Position numbers and translations under genes: made by a program | The notes under the pieces: generated by a model | What the model was told of the DNA's origin: nothing | Databases searched by the model: none | Seen by the model: the letters and a program-made list of their open reading frames with translations, nothing else | Assembly: GCF_034718895.1 (NCBI RefSeq) | Contig: NZ_JAYERP010000001.1 | Span: forward strand, 1,426,001 to 1,490,000 | DNA: 64,000 nt | From: Paenibacillus phoenicis | GTDB lineage: Bacteria > Bacillota > Bacilli > Paenibacillales > Paenibacillaceae | Direction: 5' to 3' | Shown: positions 53,754 through 63,547 of the stretch, one piece after another | Numbering within the stretch: position 1 is the stretch's first letter | Layout: each line of letters begins with the position of its first letter

Positions 53754-55913
53754 ATGAAACCGTTTTTAAAAAAATCTATTATCACACTGCTTGCTTCCAC
53801 CTGTCTCTTTACAGCATGGCTCATCCCCTCAATCGCCGTACCTACGGTAAGCGCCGCTCCCGATACGTCGGTTCTTAACAAACAGGGCTTCTCAACCGAT
53901 GTAATCTATCAAATCGTGACCGACCGCTTCGCGGATGGAGATCCTTCCAACAATCCATCCGGCGCGGCCTATTCTCCCGGCTGTACGAATCTGAAGCTTT
54001 ATTGCGGGGGAGACTGGCGGGGAATCATTAACAAGATTAACGAGGGTTATTTTGCCGGAATGGGTGTAAGCGCTTTATGGATCTCTCAACCGGTCGAAAA
54101 TATTTACAGCGTCATCGACTACTCCGGTGTCAACAGCACATCCTATCACGGGTATTGGGCTCGCGACTTCAAACGGACGAATCCGGCGTTTGGCAGCATG
54201 AGCGATTTTCAGGAGCTCATCAACACGGCACATGCCCACAATATCAAGATCATTATTGATTTCGCACCTAACCACACCTCCCCTGCTTCGGAGACACAAC
54301 CTTCCTTCGCCGAGAACGGTCGGCTGTACGATAATGGCAACCTGATCGCTGGGTACACGGGGGACACCAACGGAATTTTCCATCATAATCAGGGCACGAA
54401 TTTCTCCTCGCTCGAGGATGGCATCTATCGGAATCTTTATGATCTGGCCGACATCAATCACCACAACAACGTAACGGATACTTACTTCAAGGACGCGATT
54501 AAGCTCTGGCTGAATATGGGGATCGATGGCATCCGGGTGGATGCGGTGAAGCATATGCCGGAGGGCTGGCAGAAAAACTGGGTCGCTTCGATCGCAGGGT
54601 ATAAACCGGTGTTTACCTTTGGGGAATGGTTCCTTGGCGTTGGCGAAAATGATCCGAACAACATCCGATTCGCCAATGAATCCGGGATGAGTCTGCTCGA
54701 CTTCCAATTTGGGCAAAAGGTCCGGCAGGTCTTCCGCGACAATTCAGATAATATGTACGGTTTAAATAACATGCTAACCACAACAGCAGCTAACTACAAA
54801 CATATTCATGACCAAGTCACGTTTATCGACAACCATGATATGGATCGTTTTAAGCTGGGTAATAATGACCGTCGCTTGGAGCAAGCGTTGGCCTTCACGC
54901 TGATGTCACGCGGCGTTCCGGCCATCTATTACGGGACGGAGCAATATATGACGGGTAACGGGGATCCGGCCAACCGTGGTTTTATGAGTGGATTTTCAAC
55001 TTCAACCACCGCCTATCAGGTCATCGGCAAGCTGGCACCGCTTCGCAAATCGAATCCGGCACTGGCATATGGAAGTACGCAGGAACGCTGGATCAATAAT
55101 GATGTATTTATCTTCGAGCGTAAGTTCGGCAGCAGCGTAGCGCTAGTCGCAATTAACCGCAGCACAACCAACGCCACCTCGATCACCGGCTTGCAGACCT
55201 CCCTTCCGGCCGGTACTTACGCAGACGAGTTGAGCGGACTGCTTAACGGCGGCAGTATTACGGTAAGTTCCACGGGAGCCGTCTCCGCCTTTAACCTGCC
55301 TGCAGGGGCCGTCGCCGTATGGCAATTTGCAGCGAACGAGTCCGCACCGGTGATTGGCAATATCGGAACGGACCTGGGCAAAGCAGGCACGACGCTGACG
55401 ATTGATGGCCGAGGCTTTGGCAGTACGAAAGGGACGGTCTTCTTTGGCACGACGGCAGTCACCGGCAGCCAGATTTTGCAGTGGGAAGATTCCCAGATCC
55501 AAGTGACGGTTCCGGCAATCACCCCAGGGCAATATAACATCAAAGTCCGCAGCGCTTCCTCCGTAGACAGCAACAGCTACAGCAGCTTTAACCTGCTGAC
55601 AGGGGATCAAGTCTCGGTCCGTTTCATCATCAACAATGCCAACACACAATTAGGCGAAAATGTCTACCTTACAGGCAACATCGCCGAACTTGGCAACTGG
55701 GATCCGAACAAAGCGATGGGTCCGTTCTTTAATCAGATCATCAGGACGTATCCGACCTGGTACTACGATGTTAGCGTGCCAGCCGGAACAACCTTGGAGT
55801 TCAAGTTTATTAAAAAGAACGGGACAGCCGTGACCTGGGAAGGCGGCGCGAACCACAGCTTCACAACGCCAACGAGCGGTGTCGGCACGGTTGAGGTCAA
55901 CTGGCAGCCATAA
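53754..55913 (+). CDS. Cyclodextrin glucanotransferase (CGTase)
   Basis: 719 residues with a signal peptide ending near VSA at 34; AAAGGTGG precedes the ATG. It converts starch to cyclodextrins outside the cell. All five domains are visible: the A/B barrel with [10 protein letters not shown] (nucleophile Asp), FGEWF (acid/base Glu) and [10 protein letters not shown] (third Asp); domain C; the TIG-like domain D ([16 protein letters not shown]); and the CBM20 domain E (about residues 618-719, [15 protein letters not shown]). The Tyr of NLYDLAD at the central subsite favours cyclisation. By eye it closely resembles Paenibacillus macerans-type CGTases. Confidence 0.95.
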   Translation: MKPFLKKSIITLLASTCLFTAWLIPSIAVPTVSAAPDTSVLNKQGFSTDVIYQIVTDRFADGDPSNNPSGAAYSPGCTNLKLYCGGDWRGIINKINEGYFAGMGVSALWISQPVENIYSVIDYSGVNSTSYHGYWARDFKRTNPAFGSMSDFQELINTAHAHNIKIIIDFAPNHTSPASETQPSFAENGRLYDNGNLIAGYTGDTNGIFHHNQGTNFSSLEDGIYRNLYDLADINHHNNVTDTYFKDAIKLWLNMGIDGIRVDAVKHMPEGWQKNWVASIAGYKPVFTFGEWFLGVGENDPNNIRFANESGMSLLDFQFGQKVRQVFRDNSDNMYGLNNMLTTTAANYKHIHDQVTFIDNHDMDRFKLGNNDRRLEQALAFTLMSRGVPAIYYGTEQYMTGNGDPANRGFMSGFSTSTTAYQVIGKLAPLRKSNPALAYGSTQERWINNDVFIFERKFGSSVALVAINRSTTNATSITGLQTSLPAGTYADELSGLLNGGSITVSSTGAVSAFNLPAGAVAVWQFAANESAPVIGNIGTDLGKAGTTLTIDGRGFGSTKGTVFFGTTAVTGSQILQWEDSQIQVTVPAITPGQYNIKVRSASSVDSNSYSSFNLLTGDQVSVRFIINNANTQLGENVYLTGNIAELGNWDPNKAMGPFFNQIIRTYPTWYYDVSVPAGTTLEFKFIKKNGTAVTWEGGANHSFTTPTSGVGTVEVNWQP

Positions 55914-55924
55914 GAAGCATTGAA

Positions 55925-55964
55925 AACGAGCAGCCTTGGATCATTCCTTGGCTGCTCGTTCTTT
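55925..55964. terminator. Terminator between CGTase and HxlR genes
   Basis: AACGAGCAGCC/GGCTGCTCGTT stem between convergent genes; continues CTTTAT on the plus strand and TTTTC on the minus strand. Confidence 0.8.
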
Positions 55965-55974
55965 ATCTGCTCAT

Positions 55975-56328
55975 TTATTTCTCTTCAATTACCTGCCGAT
56001 GGTTCTCCTCCTTCCGCTGCACATGGCTTACCCCCCAACTGTGCATTGCGTCTAGAAGCGGCTCCAGACTTCTTCCACACTCCGTAATCGAATACTCTAC
56101 ACGGGGCGGAACCTCGGGATAGACGATCCGTTCGATGATTCCCTCTTCCTCCAATTCACGCAGCTTCTGAGTCAGCATTTTTTGTGAAATGTCTGGCAGC
56201 TTGCGCTTTAAGTCGCTGAATCTTTTCGTGCCTTCTTGCAGTAACACCAACAAAATCACCGGCTTCCACTTTCCCACCAAAATTTCCAAAGCGTCACCGA
56301 CGCGACAAAGCTCAGGTATCTTCTCCAT
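55975..56328 (-). CDS. HxlR-family transcriptional regulator
   Basis: 117 residues, a winged HTH of the HxlR/YodB type: GKWKPVILLVLLQEGTKRFS, MLTQKLRELEEEGIIER and YSITECGRSLEPLLDAM. Cys8 lies just before the first helix, where YodB/HypR-type members carry their redox or quinone-sensing Cys. AGGAGG precedes the ATG. It is divergent from the luciferase-like monooxygenase/FMN reductase pair, the likely target. Confidence 0.94.
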   Translation of the reverse strand: MEKIPELCRVGDALEILVGKWKPVILLVLLQEGTKRFSDLKRKLPDISQKMLTQKLRELEEEGIIERIVYPEVPPRVEYSITECGRSLEPLLDAMHSWGVSHVQRKEENHRQVIEEK

Positions 56329-56352
56329 AGCACAACCTCCTTGGTTTCTTAT

Positions 56353-56399
56353 AAGTAACTATACCACTAAAAAGTGCGTACTTACTATATTTTCGTAAG
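56353..56399. promoter_or_regulatory. Nested palindromic operator between HxlR and monooxygenase genes
   Basis: CACTAAAAAGTG (56365-56376) is a perfect palindrome, enclosed by AAGTA (56353-56357) and TACTT (56379-56383). A further pair CTTAC/GTAAG lies at 56381-56399. AGTA/TACT-type symmetry is usual for YodB-like regulators. Confidence 0.6.
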
Positions 56400-56459
56400 C
56401 AAATTATAATTAGTGCATAGACAACATCTACATCACCAAAAAACAAGGGGTGAATTTTC

Positions 56460-57530
56460 GTGAACCAATACCGTATTGATCCCAGCAAAGGCCTGGAGTT
56501 TGGCATATACACCTTGGGCGATCATTTGCCCGATCCGAATAATGGACAACGAATTTCAGCCCAAGAACGAATTCGGCAAATCATCGAGTACGCCAAGCTT
56601 GCTGAGCAAGCGGGACTGGACTTTTTCAGTGTCGGAGAAAGCCACCAGGAATATTTCGCAACCCAAGCGCACACAGTGGTGCTTGCCGCTATTGCTCAAG
56701 CCACGAGCAAAATCAAGCTCGGCAGCACCTCCACCATCATTAGCACTTCGGATCCGGTGCGCGTGTATGAAGATTTTTCCACGATCGACCTCATCTCGGG
56801 CGGCCGGGTAGAAATCGTGGCAGGGCGCGCCTCCAGAGTTGGACTATTTGATTTGTTAGGTTACGATGTTCACGATTACGAGGAATTATTCGAAGAGAAA
56901 TTCGATCTTCTGCGGTTGATCAATGAACAACAGATCGTCAACTGGAGCGGAGAGTTTCGCGCCCCATTACGAAATGCCAAGATCATCCCTCGTCCGCAAA
57001 GCGGCTCCCTGCCGATTTGGCGAGCGGTTGGGGGAAGTCCGGCCAGCGCGATTAAAGCCGGTTACGCCGGCGTTCCGATGGTAATGGCGCATTTGGGTGG
57101 TCCTGCTTCCGCCTTTAAACGGACGGTGGATATGTATCGGGAAGCCGCCAGAGAGGCGGGACACAACCCGGACGAGCTGCCCATCGCCACTGCAGGCTTT
57201 TTCTACGCAGCCGAAACCTCGCAACAGGCACTACAGGAGCTGTATCCTTACATCAACGAGGGCATGAAGAAAACGAATGGACAAGGCTTCCATCGGCAAC
57301 TCTTCATGCAAGGCGGCGACCCGCATCACATCATCAATGCCGGCAGCCCTCAACAGATCATCGAGAAAATCCTGTATCAACATGAATTGTTCGGACATCA
57401 GCGTTATGTCGCCCAAATCGATTTTGGCGGTATGCCGTTTGATCAGATCAAACGGAACCTCGAACTGATCGGCACGGAAATCTTGCCAGCCATCCGCAAA
57501 TACACGAAAAAATCCGAAGGAGGTAAATAA
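56460..57530 (+). CDS. LLM-class flavin-dependent monooxygenase
   Basis: 356 residues from a GTG at 56460 with AGGGGTG upstream. LEFGIYTLGDHLPDP at the start, LDFFSVGESHQEYFATQAHT, IKLGSTSTIISTSDPVRVYE and GRVEIVAGRASRVGLFDLLG are family blocks of the bacterial-luciferase-like oxidoreductases (alkanal or sulfonate monooxygenase relatives). It needs reduced FMN, supplied by the FMN reductase encoded one base downstream. The substrate is unknown. Confidence 0.93.
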   Translation: MNQYRIDPSKGLEFGIYTLGDHLPDPNNGQRISAQERIRQIIEYAKLAEQAGLDFFSVGESHQEYFATQAHTVVLAAIAQATSKIKLGSTSTIISTSDPVRVYEDFSTIDLISGGRVEIVAGRASRVGLFDLLGYDVHDYEELFEEKFDLLRLINEQQIVNWSGEFRAPLRNAKIIPRPQSGSLPIWRAVGGSPASAIKAGYAGVPMVMAHLGGPASAFKRTVDMYREAAREAGHNPDELPIATAGFFYAAETSQQALQELYPYINEGMKKTNGQGFHRQLFMQGGDPHHIINAGSPQQIIEKILYQHELFGHQRYVAQIDFGGMPFDQIKRNLELIGTEILPAIRKYTKKSEGGK

Positions 57531-57531
57531 G

Positions 57532-58089
57532 ATGAAAGTCGTAGGATTATCAGGCACCATCGTAGGCTCCAAAACCAGAACTGCCGTTGATTACACACTT
57601 AAAACGATAGCGGACAAGTACCCCGGTACGGAAACGACGCTGATCGATCTGGCTGAGTATCAAGTTCAATTTAGCGACGGTCGTAACTTCTTGGATTATG
57701 AAGGCGATACTGGAATGATCACGAGAGCGATCATGGACACCGACGTCCTAGTCATCGGAACTCCGATATTCCAGGCTTCGATTCCGGGAACGCTAAAGAA
57801 CATTTTCGATCTGCTTCCGCAATATGCTCTTAAAGACAAGGTGGTCAGTATCGTGGCTACCGCAGGCTCTTCCCGCCACTTCCTCGTTCCTGAACAGCAA
57901 CTTAAACCGATACTAACTTATTTGAAGGCACAATTAGTGCAGAACTATGTGTTTATCGAGGAACAAGATTTCTACCGCAAAGAGATTGTGAACGACGACG
58001 TTAAATTCCGGATTGAGCGTTTAGCCGAGGATACCCTGATGTTGGCGGAAACCTATGCACAAATCCGAGAGGTTACTTATGTCGAGTAA
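57532..58089 (+). CDS. NADPH-dependent FMN reductase
   Basis: 185 residues. The flavodoxin-like fold shows VVGLSGTIVGSKTR with the phosphate loop, VLVIGTPIFQASIPGTLKNI near residue 72 and KVVSIVATAGSSRHF. It supplies FMNH2 to the monooxygenase; the genes are one base apart and GGAGG lies inside the upstream 3' end. Regulated together by the HxlR protein by inference. Confidence 0.92.
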   Translation: MKVVGLSGTIVGSKTRTAVDYTLKTIADKYPGTETTLIDLAEYQVQFSDGRNFLDYEGDTGMITRAIMDTDVLVIGTPIFQASIPGTLKNIFDLLPQYALKDKVVSIVATAGSSRHFLVPEQQLKPILTYLKAQLVQNYVFIEEQDFYRKEIVNDDVKFRIERLAEDTLMLAETYAQIREVTYVE

Positions 58090-58105
58090 ATATAGCTAAC
58101 TTGTA

Positions 58106-58134
58106 TTGATTACCGACGCTGAATTAGCTAATAT
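58106..58134 (+). promoter_or_regulatory. Promoter of the Phd-Uma2 gene
   Basis: -35 TTGATT and -10 TAATAT with 17 bp between. The -10 lies inside the left arm of the inverted repeat. Confidence 0.55.
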
Positions 58135-58156
58135 AATACTAAACATTAGCTAATTC
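58121..58156. promoter_or_regulatory. Perfect inverted repeat (autoregulatory operator) upstream of the Phd-Uma2 gene
   Basis: GAATTAGCTAAT and ATTAGCTAATTC are exact reverse complements separated by 12 bp; each arm contains the palindrome TTAGCTAA. A partial third TAGCTAA lies at 58093. This is the layout expected for Phd/YefM-type self-repression. Confidence 0.85.
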
Positions 58157-58168
58157 GAGGTGAAGATC

Positions 58169-58894
58169 ATGCGGGTATCTTCAACGGACATGCAGAACAA
58201 TTTCGGTAAATATTTAAAGTTTGCGGAAGTTGGCGAGGAAATTATCGTTACACGAAACGGGAAGGACGTAGCTAAATTAAACGCGATCGCCGAAGCAAGT
58301 GAGTCTGTACTGAGGGAGAGAGCAGCGAGCTATCACGCCGGAGGAGAATGGGTATCTTACCAAGATTTCCTTGAGCTGACGGAGACATCGGAACAACGTT
58401 ACGAATTGATCGATGGTGTCGTGTATAATCTTGCCTCTCCCTCTTTCAATCATCAACTAGCCGTAACTGAACTCCATGGCACGTTTTATACTTGGTTTAA
58501 AGGCAAGCCATGTACGCCTCTAACCTCCCCATTGGATATCACGTTGGAGAAAGAGGAGAATAACATTTGTGTCGTACAACCCGATCTCGTGGTCATTTGC
58601 GATAAAGATCGAATCGACGCCAACGGTAAATATATGGGAACTCCCCAACTGGTCGTTGAAGTGTTGTCCCCTTCCACGCGGAGTAAGGACATGATCAAGA
58701 AGCTGGACTTGTATAGCGTATGTGGAGTTAAGGAATACTGGATTGTAGATCCGATGAAAAAAATCGTGATGGTCTACTCACTAGCAGACGGCGACATTAC
58801 GGATATGACCGTATTTTCGAATACGGGGGATGTGCAGGTGACTTCGCAGCTCTACCCAGGCTTGCAAGTCTTGATCCCGGATTTGTTTGCGTAA
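58169..58894 (+). CDS. Phd/YefM-antitoxin domain fused to Uma2-family nuclease
   Basis: 241 residues from the ATG at 58169 with GAGGTG upstream. Residues 1-45 are Phd/YefM-like (MRVSSTDMQNNFGKYLKFAE, EEIIVTRNGKDVAKL). From about residue 70 a Uma2-type PD-(D/E)XK domain follows: YELIDGVVYNLASPS, VQPDLVVICD with the PD, and LVVEVLSPSTRSKDMIKKLD with the E-X-K side, then LYSVCGVKEYWIVDP. Thus a DNA-binding antitoxin-like head is joined to a presumed DNase. No partner toxin or antitoxin gene is adjacent. Confidence 0.9.
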   Translation: MRVSSTDMQNNFGKYLKFAEVGEEIIVTRNGKDVAKLNAIAEASESVLRERAASYHAGGEWVSYQDFLELTETSEQRYELIDGVVYNLASPSFNHQLAVTELHGTFYTWFKGKPCTPLTSPLDITLEKEENNICVVQPDLVVICDKDRIDANGKYMGTPQLVVEVLSPSTRSKDMIKKLDLYSVCGVKEYWIVDPMKKIVMVYSLADGDITDMTVFSNTGDVQVTSQLYPGLQVLIPDLFA

Positions 58895-58906
58895 ATTTAA
58901 AGCGCA

Positions 58907-58942
58907 TGAAAAAGGCTGACGAGTCATCGCCAGCCTTTATTG
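58907..58942. terminator. Bidirectional terminator between Phd-Uma2 and sstT
   Basis: AAAGGCTG/CAGCCTTT stem; minus side runs into TTTTTCATGC, plus side into ATTGATATTT. Confidence 0.75.
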
Positions 58943-58946
58943 ATAT

Positions 58947-60188
58947 TTAATCCAGGCTTGCCGTGTTTGCCAGCGGAAGCGCCTCTTCCTTGCGTTTCTT
59001 GGCATACTCTGCTGTAGCTGTAAACAGCACGTCGGAGGAAGAATTCAGCGCCGTTTCGCATGAATCCTGCACGACCCCGATAATAAAACCTACCCCTACA
59101 ACTTGCATCGCGATGTCATTCGAAATTCCGAACAAGCTGCATGCCAGAGGAATCAGCAACAACGAACCGCCGGCCACACCGGAAGCGCCAGCTGCGGAGA
59201 TCGCCGACAATACGCTGAGGATCACCGCCGTACCGAAATCCACCTGGATGCCTAATGTGTTGACGGCCGCCAGCGTCAGGACCGAAATCGTAACCGCCGC
59301 ACCCGCCATATTGATCGTCGCTCCCAATGGGATGGATACCGAATAAGTATCCTTATTCAGTCCCAATTTTTCGCTGAGACGCATATTCACAGGGATATTC
59401 GCCGCCGAGCTGCGGGTGAAGAACGCCGTGATTCCACTCTCTTTCAAACAAGTGAACACGAGCGGATACGGATTACGGCGAATATTGATGTAGACGATCA
59501 GCGGATTGACGATCAACGCGATAAACAGCATGCAACCCACCAAGACAACTAACAGCTTCCCGTAATCCAGCAACGAGTCAAGTCCGCTTACCGTAATGGA
59601 CTCAAACACGAGCCCCAGAATCCCGAACGGTGCCAATTGAATTACCCACTTGACGATTTGCGAAACGGCGTCGGAGGCTTGCGTGAGCAGGCTTTTGGTC
59701 TGATCTCCCGCGCCTTTCAACGCTAAACCAAGCAGGATCGCCCAAGCCAAAATGCCGATATAATTGGCATTCATCAAGGCATTAACTGGATTATCCACCA
59801 CATTTAGCAGCAGCCCTTTAAGAACTTCGACGATTCCTCCTGGCGGAGTTAAGCCTTCGGTTGCCCCTGCCAAGGACAAGCTGACTGGAAATAGGAAACA
59901 GGCGGCCACGGCGCTTGCTCCAGCCAAAAACGTACTGATTCCGTACAACACAAGAATCGACTTCATGTTCGTTTGCCGCCCTTTTTGATGGTTCGCGATC
60001 GCGGCCATTACCAGCAGCAGCACCAGAACTGGCGCCACAGCCTTTAATGCGGATACGAACAGCGTTCCCAGAAGCGCGATGCCGCTGGCTTGTGGTACGA
60101 TCAACGCCAGGAGGATCCCCACCACCAAGCCTACAAGAATTCGCTTCACAAGACTCATTTCATTCCATTTCAGTATGATTGCCTTCAT
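58947..60188 (-). CDS. sstT: Serine/threonine:sodium symporter SstT
   Basis: 413 residues of the dicarboxylate/amino acid:cation symporter fold with eight membrane segments and two re-entrant hairpins. Visible family blocks: [20 protein letters not shown], the substrate/cation loop [16 protein letters not shown], and [19 protein letters not shown] with the substrate-binding Asp/Asn. [20 protein letters not shown] forms the second hairpin. SstT takes up serine and threonine with Na+. GGGGGAGAA precedes the ATG. Confidence 0.93.
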   Translation of the reverse strand: MKAIILKWNEMSLVKRILVGLVVGILLALIVPQASGIALLGTLFVSALKAVAPVLVLLLVMAAIANHQKGRQTNMKSILVLYGISTFLAGASAVAACFLFPVSLSLAGATEGLTPPGGIVEVLKGLLLNVVDNPVNALMNANYIGILAWAILLGLALKGAGDQTKSLLTQASDAVSQIVKWVIQLAPFGILGLVFESITVSGLDSLLDYGKLLVVLVGCMLFIALIVNPLIVYINIRRNPYPLVFTCLKESGITAFFTRSSAANIPVNMRLSEKLGLNKDTYSVSIPLGATINMAGAAVTISVLTLAAVNTLGIQVDFGTAVILSVLSAISAAGASGVAGGSLLLIPLACSLFGISNDIAMQVVGVGFIIGVVQDSCETALNSSSDVLFTATAEYAKKRKEEALPLANTASLD

Positions 60189-60291
60189 GTTTCTCCCCCG
60201 TATGTTTAGGATGTCGCATCAATGCATAGCGATAGTATACCACGCATTACGGACATCTGTCCTCCTGGTGGAAACATTTGTGCAATACTTT

Positions 60292-61431
60292 TCACAGATT
60301 GTTAGCAGTTGCGGGAGCAATGGCCAGCTCAAGACGGTAGTTCTCCAATTGGATTTCCGTCTCTCGTCCTAACATGATTTGGGCCAGCTGCGCGCCGATA
60401 TACGGTCCCATCGTTAATCCCGAAGACCCTAGACCGTTAGCCGCATAGATCCCCTTCCATCCAGGCAACGCTCCGAAGACCGGGAGAAATCCCGGTGTGA
60501 ACGGACGAAACCCAACTCTCGCTTCCAAAAAGCCGCCGTCCGCTAGTCCCGGCGCCACCGTCAGCGCCTTGTTGATCACCTCTTGCAAGCCGCCCGCCGT
60601 CACGCGGGTGTCATAGCCGGGCGGATCGTTTTCGTGTGTTGCGCCAATCACGATCCGGCTGTCGTCGAACGCCAGGATGTACTGATCTCCCGGCGGCATC
60701 ACGACAGGCCAACGCTCGGTTGCAGCGTCTGGCAGCGCCAAATGAACGATCTGGGCTTTCTGGTAAGTCACCTGGAAGTCCAAGCCCAGCGGAGTGAGTA
60801 GTTGACGTGCCCATGCCCCGGCGCAAACGGCAACCGCATCGGCGCCAATCTCTTCCGTGCCAACACGCACGCCAGCCACGGCCGAGCCGTCATGCAAAAG
60901 CGAAGCCTCGCCGCGGACCAACACCGCCCCATGCCGAACCGCTGCCCTCAGGAGCGATTCGCGGAGCGCACGTCCGTCGACGCGGGCGGCACCGCTCACA
61001 TACAGAGCGTAGAACCCCTCATCCAGCGGCGGGAACCGCCGCTTCACTTCGTCCGGTTCGAGCAATCGAATCTCGCCCATCTCCGGGGCTTCTCGTCTAC
61101 GCTCCACCGCCAGCTTCTCCAAGGCAACAAGCTTTTCGCGTTCCCGATGGAGGCGAAGTGCTCCCACGCGAGCATAACCCGTATCGCGCTCTCCTTCCGC
61201 CTCCAGTTCCTTGATCAGGGACTCGTAATAATGCGCGCCTGATTTGGCCAAGCTATACCAAGCTTTATTTCGCCGTTGCGAGATCCACGGACAAATAATT
61301 CCGGCCGCAGCGTCGGTCGCTTGTCCCGGTATCCCGCGGTCAACGACCGTCACCTCGGCTCCCAGCTTCGCTAACTGATATGCTGTTGAGGCACCGAGAA
61401 TCCCGGAGCCGATTACAATCATCTTTTTCAC
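60292..61431 (-). CDS. FAD-dependent oxidoreductase of the DAO family
   Basis: 379 residues from a GTG at 61431 with GGGAGG seven bases upstream; an extension to 61500 has no site. The dinucleotide motif VIGSGILGASTAYQLA and VTVVDRG near residue 33 bind FAD. GYARVGALRLHRE and a C-terminal GIYAANGLGSSGLTMGP complete the D-amino acid dehydrogenase/glycine oxidase-like fold. The substrate is probably an amino acid. It lies upstream of sstT on the same strand, 103 bp apart, so the two may be co-expressed. Confidence 0.9.
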   Translation of the reverse strand: MKKMIVIGSGILGASTAYQLAKLGAEVTVVDRGIPGQATDAAAGIICPWISQRRNKAWYSLAKSGAHYYESLIKELEAEGERDTGYARVGALRLHREREKLVALEKLAVERRREAPEMGEIRLLEPDEVKRRFPPLDEGFYALYVSGAARVDGRALRESLLRAAVRHGAVLVRGEASLLHDGSAVAGVRVGTEEIGADAVAVCAGAWARQLLTPLGLDFQVTYQKAQIVHLALPDAATERWPVVMPPGDQYILAFDDSRIVIGATHENDPPGYDTRVTAGGLQEVINKALTVAPGLADGGFLEARVGFRPFTPGFLPVFGALPGWKGIYAANGLGSSGLTMGPYIGAQLAQIMLGRETEIQLENYRLELAIAPATANNL

Positions 61432-61530
61432 GTTATAGCCTCCCTTGCATCCATTATAGTTTAAGTTGAAACCATCATGGCATACCTGCGTAACAACCAA
61501 TATGGCTCTAAAAATAAGGAGGACTCACAT

Positions 61531-61842
61531 ATGATTATGACCACCACCCCATCCATTGAAGGATCGCCGGTAAAACGTTACCTCGGAATCGTTACCGGAG
61601 AAGTCATCATGGGCGCTAACGTCGTTCGCGATTTTCTAGCTTCGATCACCGATATCGTAGGCGGCCGTTCCGGAGCTTACGAGAACAAGCTTCAGGAAGC
61701 CAGAGACACCGCCTTTGCAGAAATGTCTGACCAAGCTGCACGTCTCGGCGCAAACGCCATTATCGGTGTCGATATCGATTATGAGGTCATTCGCGAAGGC
61801 ATGCTGATGGTATCCGTCAGCGGAACCGCCGTCGTCTTATAA
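61531..61842 (+). CDS. YbjQ family (UPF0145) protein
   Basis: 103 residues from the ATG at 61531 with AAGGAGGA upstream. [40 protein letters not shown] and GVDIDYEVI are hallmarks of the YbjQ/heavy-metal-binding-domain family, which forms pentamers. The biological function is unknown. A terminator follows. Confidence 0.93.
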   Translation: MIMTTTPSIEGSPVKRYLGIVTGEVIMGANVVRDFLASITDIVGGRSGAYENKLQEARDTAFAEMSDQAARLGANAIIGVDIDYEVIREGMLMVSVSGTAVVL

Positions 61843-61873
61843 ATCTTTCTCGTTTATCCTCGGATAAAAAGCC

Positions 61874-61910
61874 AAAAACCCGCAACAATGCGGGTTTTTG
61901 TGTTTCTTTT
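61874..61910 (+). terminator. Intrinsic terminator after ybjQ-like gene
   Basis: AAAAACCCGC/GCGGGTTTTT with loop AACAAT, followed by GTGTTTCTTTT. Confidence 0.92.
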
Positions 61911-61927
61911 GAGATGGTCCATCTTGG

Positions 61928-62386
61928 TTATAAAGATTTAGTCATAAATACGCTGTTCGGATCCTCGATATAGTCCGCAAAGGGACCGCAAAACGTAAAC
62001 CCAAAGCTTTCGTACAATTTACGGGCCGGAGCAAAAGCCTCCATCGAACCCGTCTCTAAGCTGATCCGCCGATAACCGCGCCGCGCGGCTTCTTCAAGAA
62101 TATGCGCCAGCACTTGCTTGGCAACGCCTTTCCCCCGGTGCGGCAGAGCGGTTCGCATCGATTTGACCTCACCGTGCTCGCGATTCAGCTCCTTAAGTGC
62201 ACCGCATCCCGCGAGCTCGCCATCGATCCAAGCGCTCCAGAACGTGACGTCCGGCTGCTTCAATCCGTCTATATTTAACGCGTGGATGCTTTCGGGTGGA
62301 GAGGTTTCCGCCATGTTCGCTAGATGCTCGCCAATAAATGCTCTGATTTCAGGTCCGCTTAAATCATCCAATTTGATGGTTAACAA
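61928..62386 (-). CDS. GNAT family N-acetyltransferase
   Basis: 152 residues from a TTG at 62386 with GGGAGGGAG upstream. The acetyl-CoA loop ALPHRGKGVAKQVLAHILEE lies near residue 85 and the C-terminal YESFGFTFCGPFADY is the usual end. The N-terminal half, LLTIKLDDLSGPEIRAFIGE, matches the small YjaB-like group. It lies 31 bp downstream of the asd gene and is probably in the same transcript. Confidence 0.9.
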   Translation of the reverse strand: MLTIKLDDLSGPEIRAFIGEHLANMAETSPPESIHALNIDGLKQPDVTFWSAWIDGELAGCGALKELNREHGEVKSMRTALPHRGKGVAKQVLAHILEEAARRGYRRISLETGSMEAFAPARKLYESFGFTFCGPFADYIEDPNSVFMTKSL

Positions 62387-62417
62387 CCGGCTCCCTCCCT
62401 GCCCGTACAAACTCTCT

Positions 62418-63512
62418 TTACTTCGCTTGAATGTATCCTTCTGCTTTCAGCAGTTCAGCAATCAACACCGCACCGCCTGCGGCTCCGCGCAGTGTATTGT
62501 GCGACAGGCCAACGAACTTATAGTCGTACAGCGAATCTTCGCGCAGACGTCCGACGGAAACCCCCATCCCTTGCTCAATGTCGCGATCGAGCTTGGTTTG
62601 TGGACGATTTTCTTCTTCAAAATACGTGATGAATTGCTTTGGAGCGCTTGGCAGCCCCAGCTCTTGCGGACGGCCTTTGAATTGCGCCCAGCGCTGCAGG
62701 ATTTCTTCCTTCGACGGCTTCTTCTTAAATGATACGAATACGGTAGCCAAGTGACCGTCCGTCACCGGAACGCGGATGCACTGAGTTGTGATAATTGGAG
62801 AACTTGCTTTGACGATCTGTCCGCCCTCCACATGCCCCCAAATACGTAGCGGCTCCTGCTCGCTCTTCTCTTCCTCGCCGCCGATATAAGGAATCACGTT
62901 ATCCAGCATTTCCGGCCAATCGGTAAAGTTCTTACCTGCCCCGGAAATCGCCTGATACGTCGATGCCACAACGGTCGTCGGTTCAAAATCAAGCAAAGCG
63001 TTTAACGCCGGCACATAGCTCTGGATCGAGCAATTTGGCTTCACAGCAATGAATCCGGTGTTCGTGCCAAGGCGTTTGCGTTGGGCTGCGATCACTTCGA
63101 TATGCTGCGGGTTCACTTCTGGAATCACCATCGGCACGTCCGGTGTCCAGCGGTGCGCCGAGTTATTGGAGATGACCGGAGTGCCGGTTTTCGCATAGGC
63201 TTCCTCCAACGCTTGGATTTCCGCCTTCTTCATATCCACTGCGCAGAACACGAAGTCCACGTTCGCCGTAACTTCCTCAACCTTGGCCGCATCCTGTACG
63301 ACGATGGATTTCACGGCTTCAGGCATCGGCGTAGCCATTTTCCAACGTCCTTGGACGGACTCTTCATAGGTTTTGCCTGCGGAATTGGCGCTGGCTGCAA
63401 TCGCAGTAACCTCAAACCAAGGATGTTGATCCAGCAGCTGTACGAAGCGTTGCCCTACCATTCCTGTTCCACCAACGATGCCTACTTTCAACTTTTGACC
63501 CATTTCTAACAT
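62418..63512 (-). CDS. asd: Aspartate-semialdehyde dehydrogenase (archaeal/fungal-type branch)
   Basis: 364 residues from the ATG at 63512 with AAAGGA upstream. The enzyme makes aspartate semialdehyde for lysine, diaminopimelate, methionine and threonine. VGIVGGTGMVGQRFVQLLDQ binds NADPH; the catalytic Cys is in VKPNCSIQSYVPALNAL near residue 155; TYQAISGAG and RVPVTDGHLATVFV follow. Length and the PNCSIQ motif fit the branch known from archaea and yeast rather than the usual bacterial Asd. A T-box leader precedes it. Confidence 0.92.
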   Translation of the reverse strand: MLEMGQKLKVGIVGGTGMVGQRFVQLLDQHPWFEVTAIAASANSAGKTYEESVQGRWKMATPMPEAVKSIVVQDAAKVEEVTANVDFVFCAVDMKKAEIQALEEAYAKTGTPVISNNSAHRWTPDVPMVIPEVNPQHIEVIAAQRKRLGTNTGFIAVKPNCSIQSYVPALNALLDFEPTTVVASTYQAISGAGKNFTDWPEMLDNVIPYIGGEEEKSEQEPLRIWGHVEGGQIVKASSPIITTQCIRVPVTDGHLATVFVSFKKKPSKEEILQRWAQFKGRPQELGLPSAPKQFITYFEEENRPQTKLDRDIEQGMGVSVGRLREDSLYDYKFVGLSHNTLRGAAGGAVLIAELLKAEGYIQAK

Positions 63513-63547
63513 CCAGTCCTTTCCCTGTGAGTATTGGAATTATCGTC

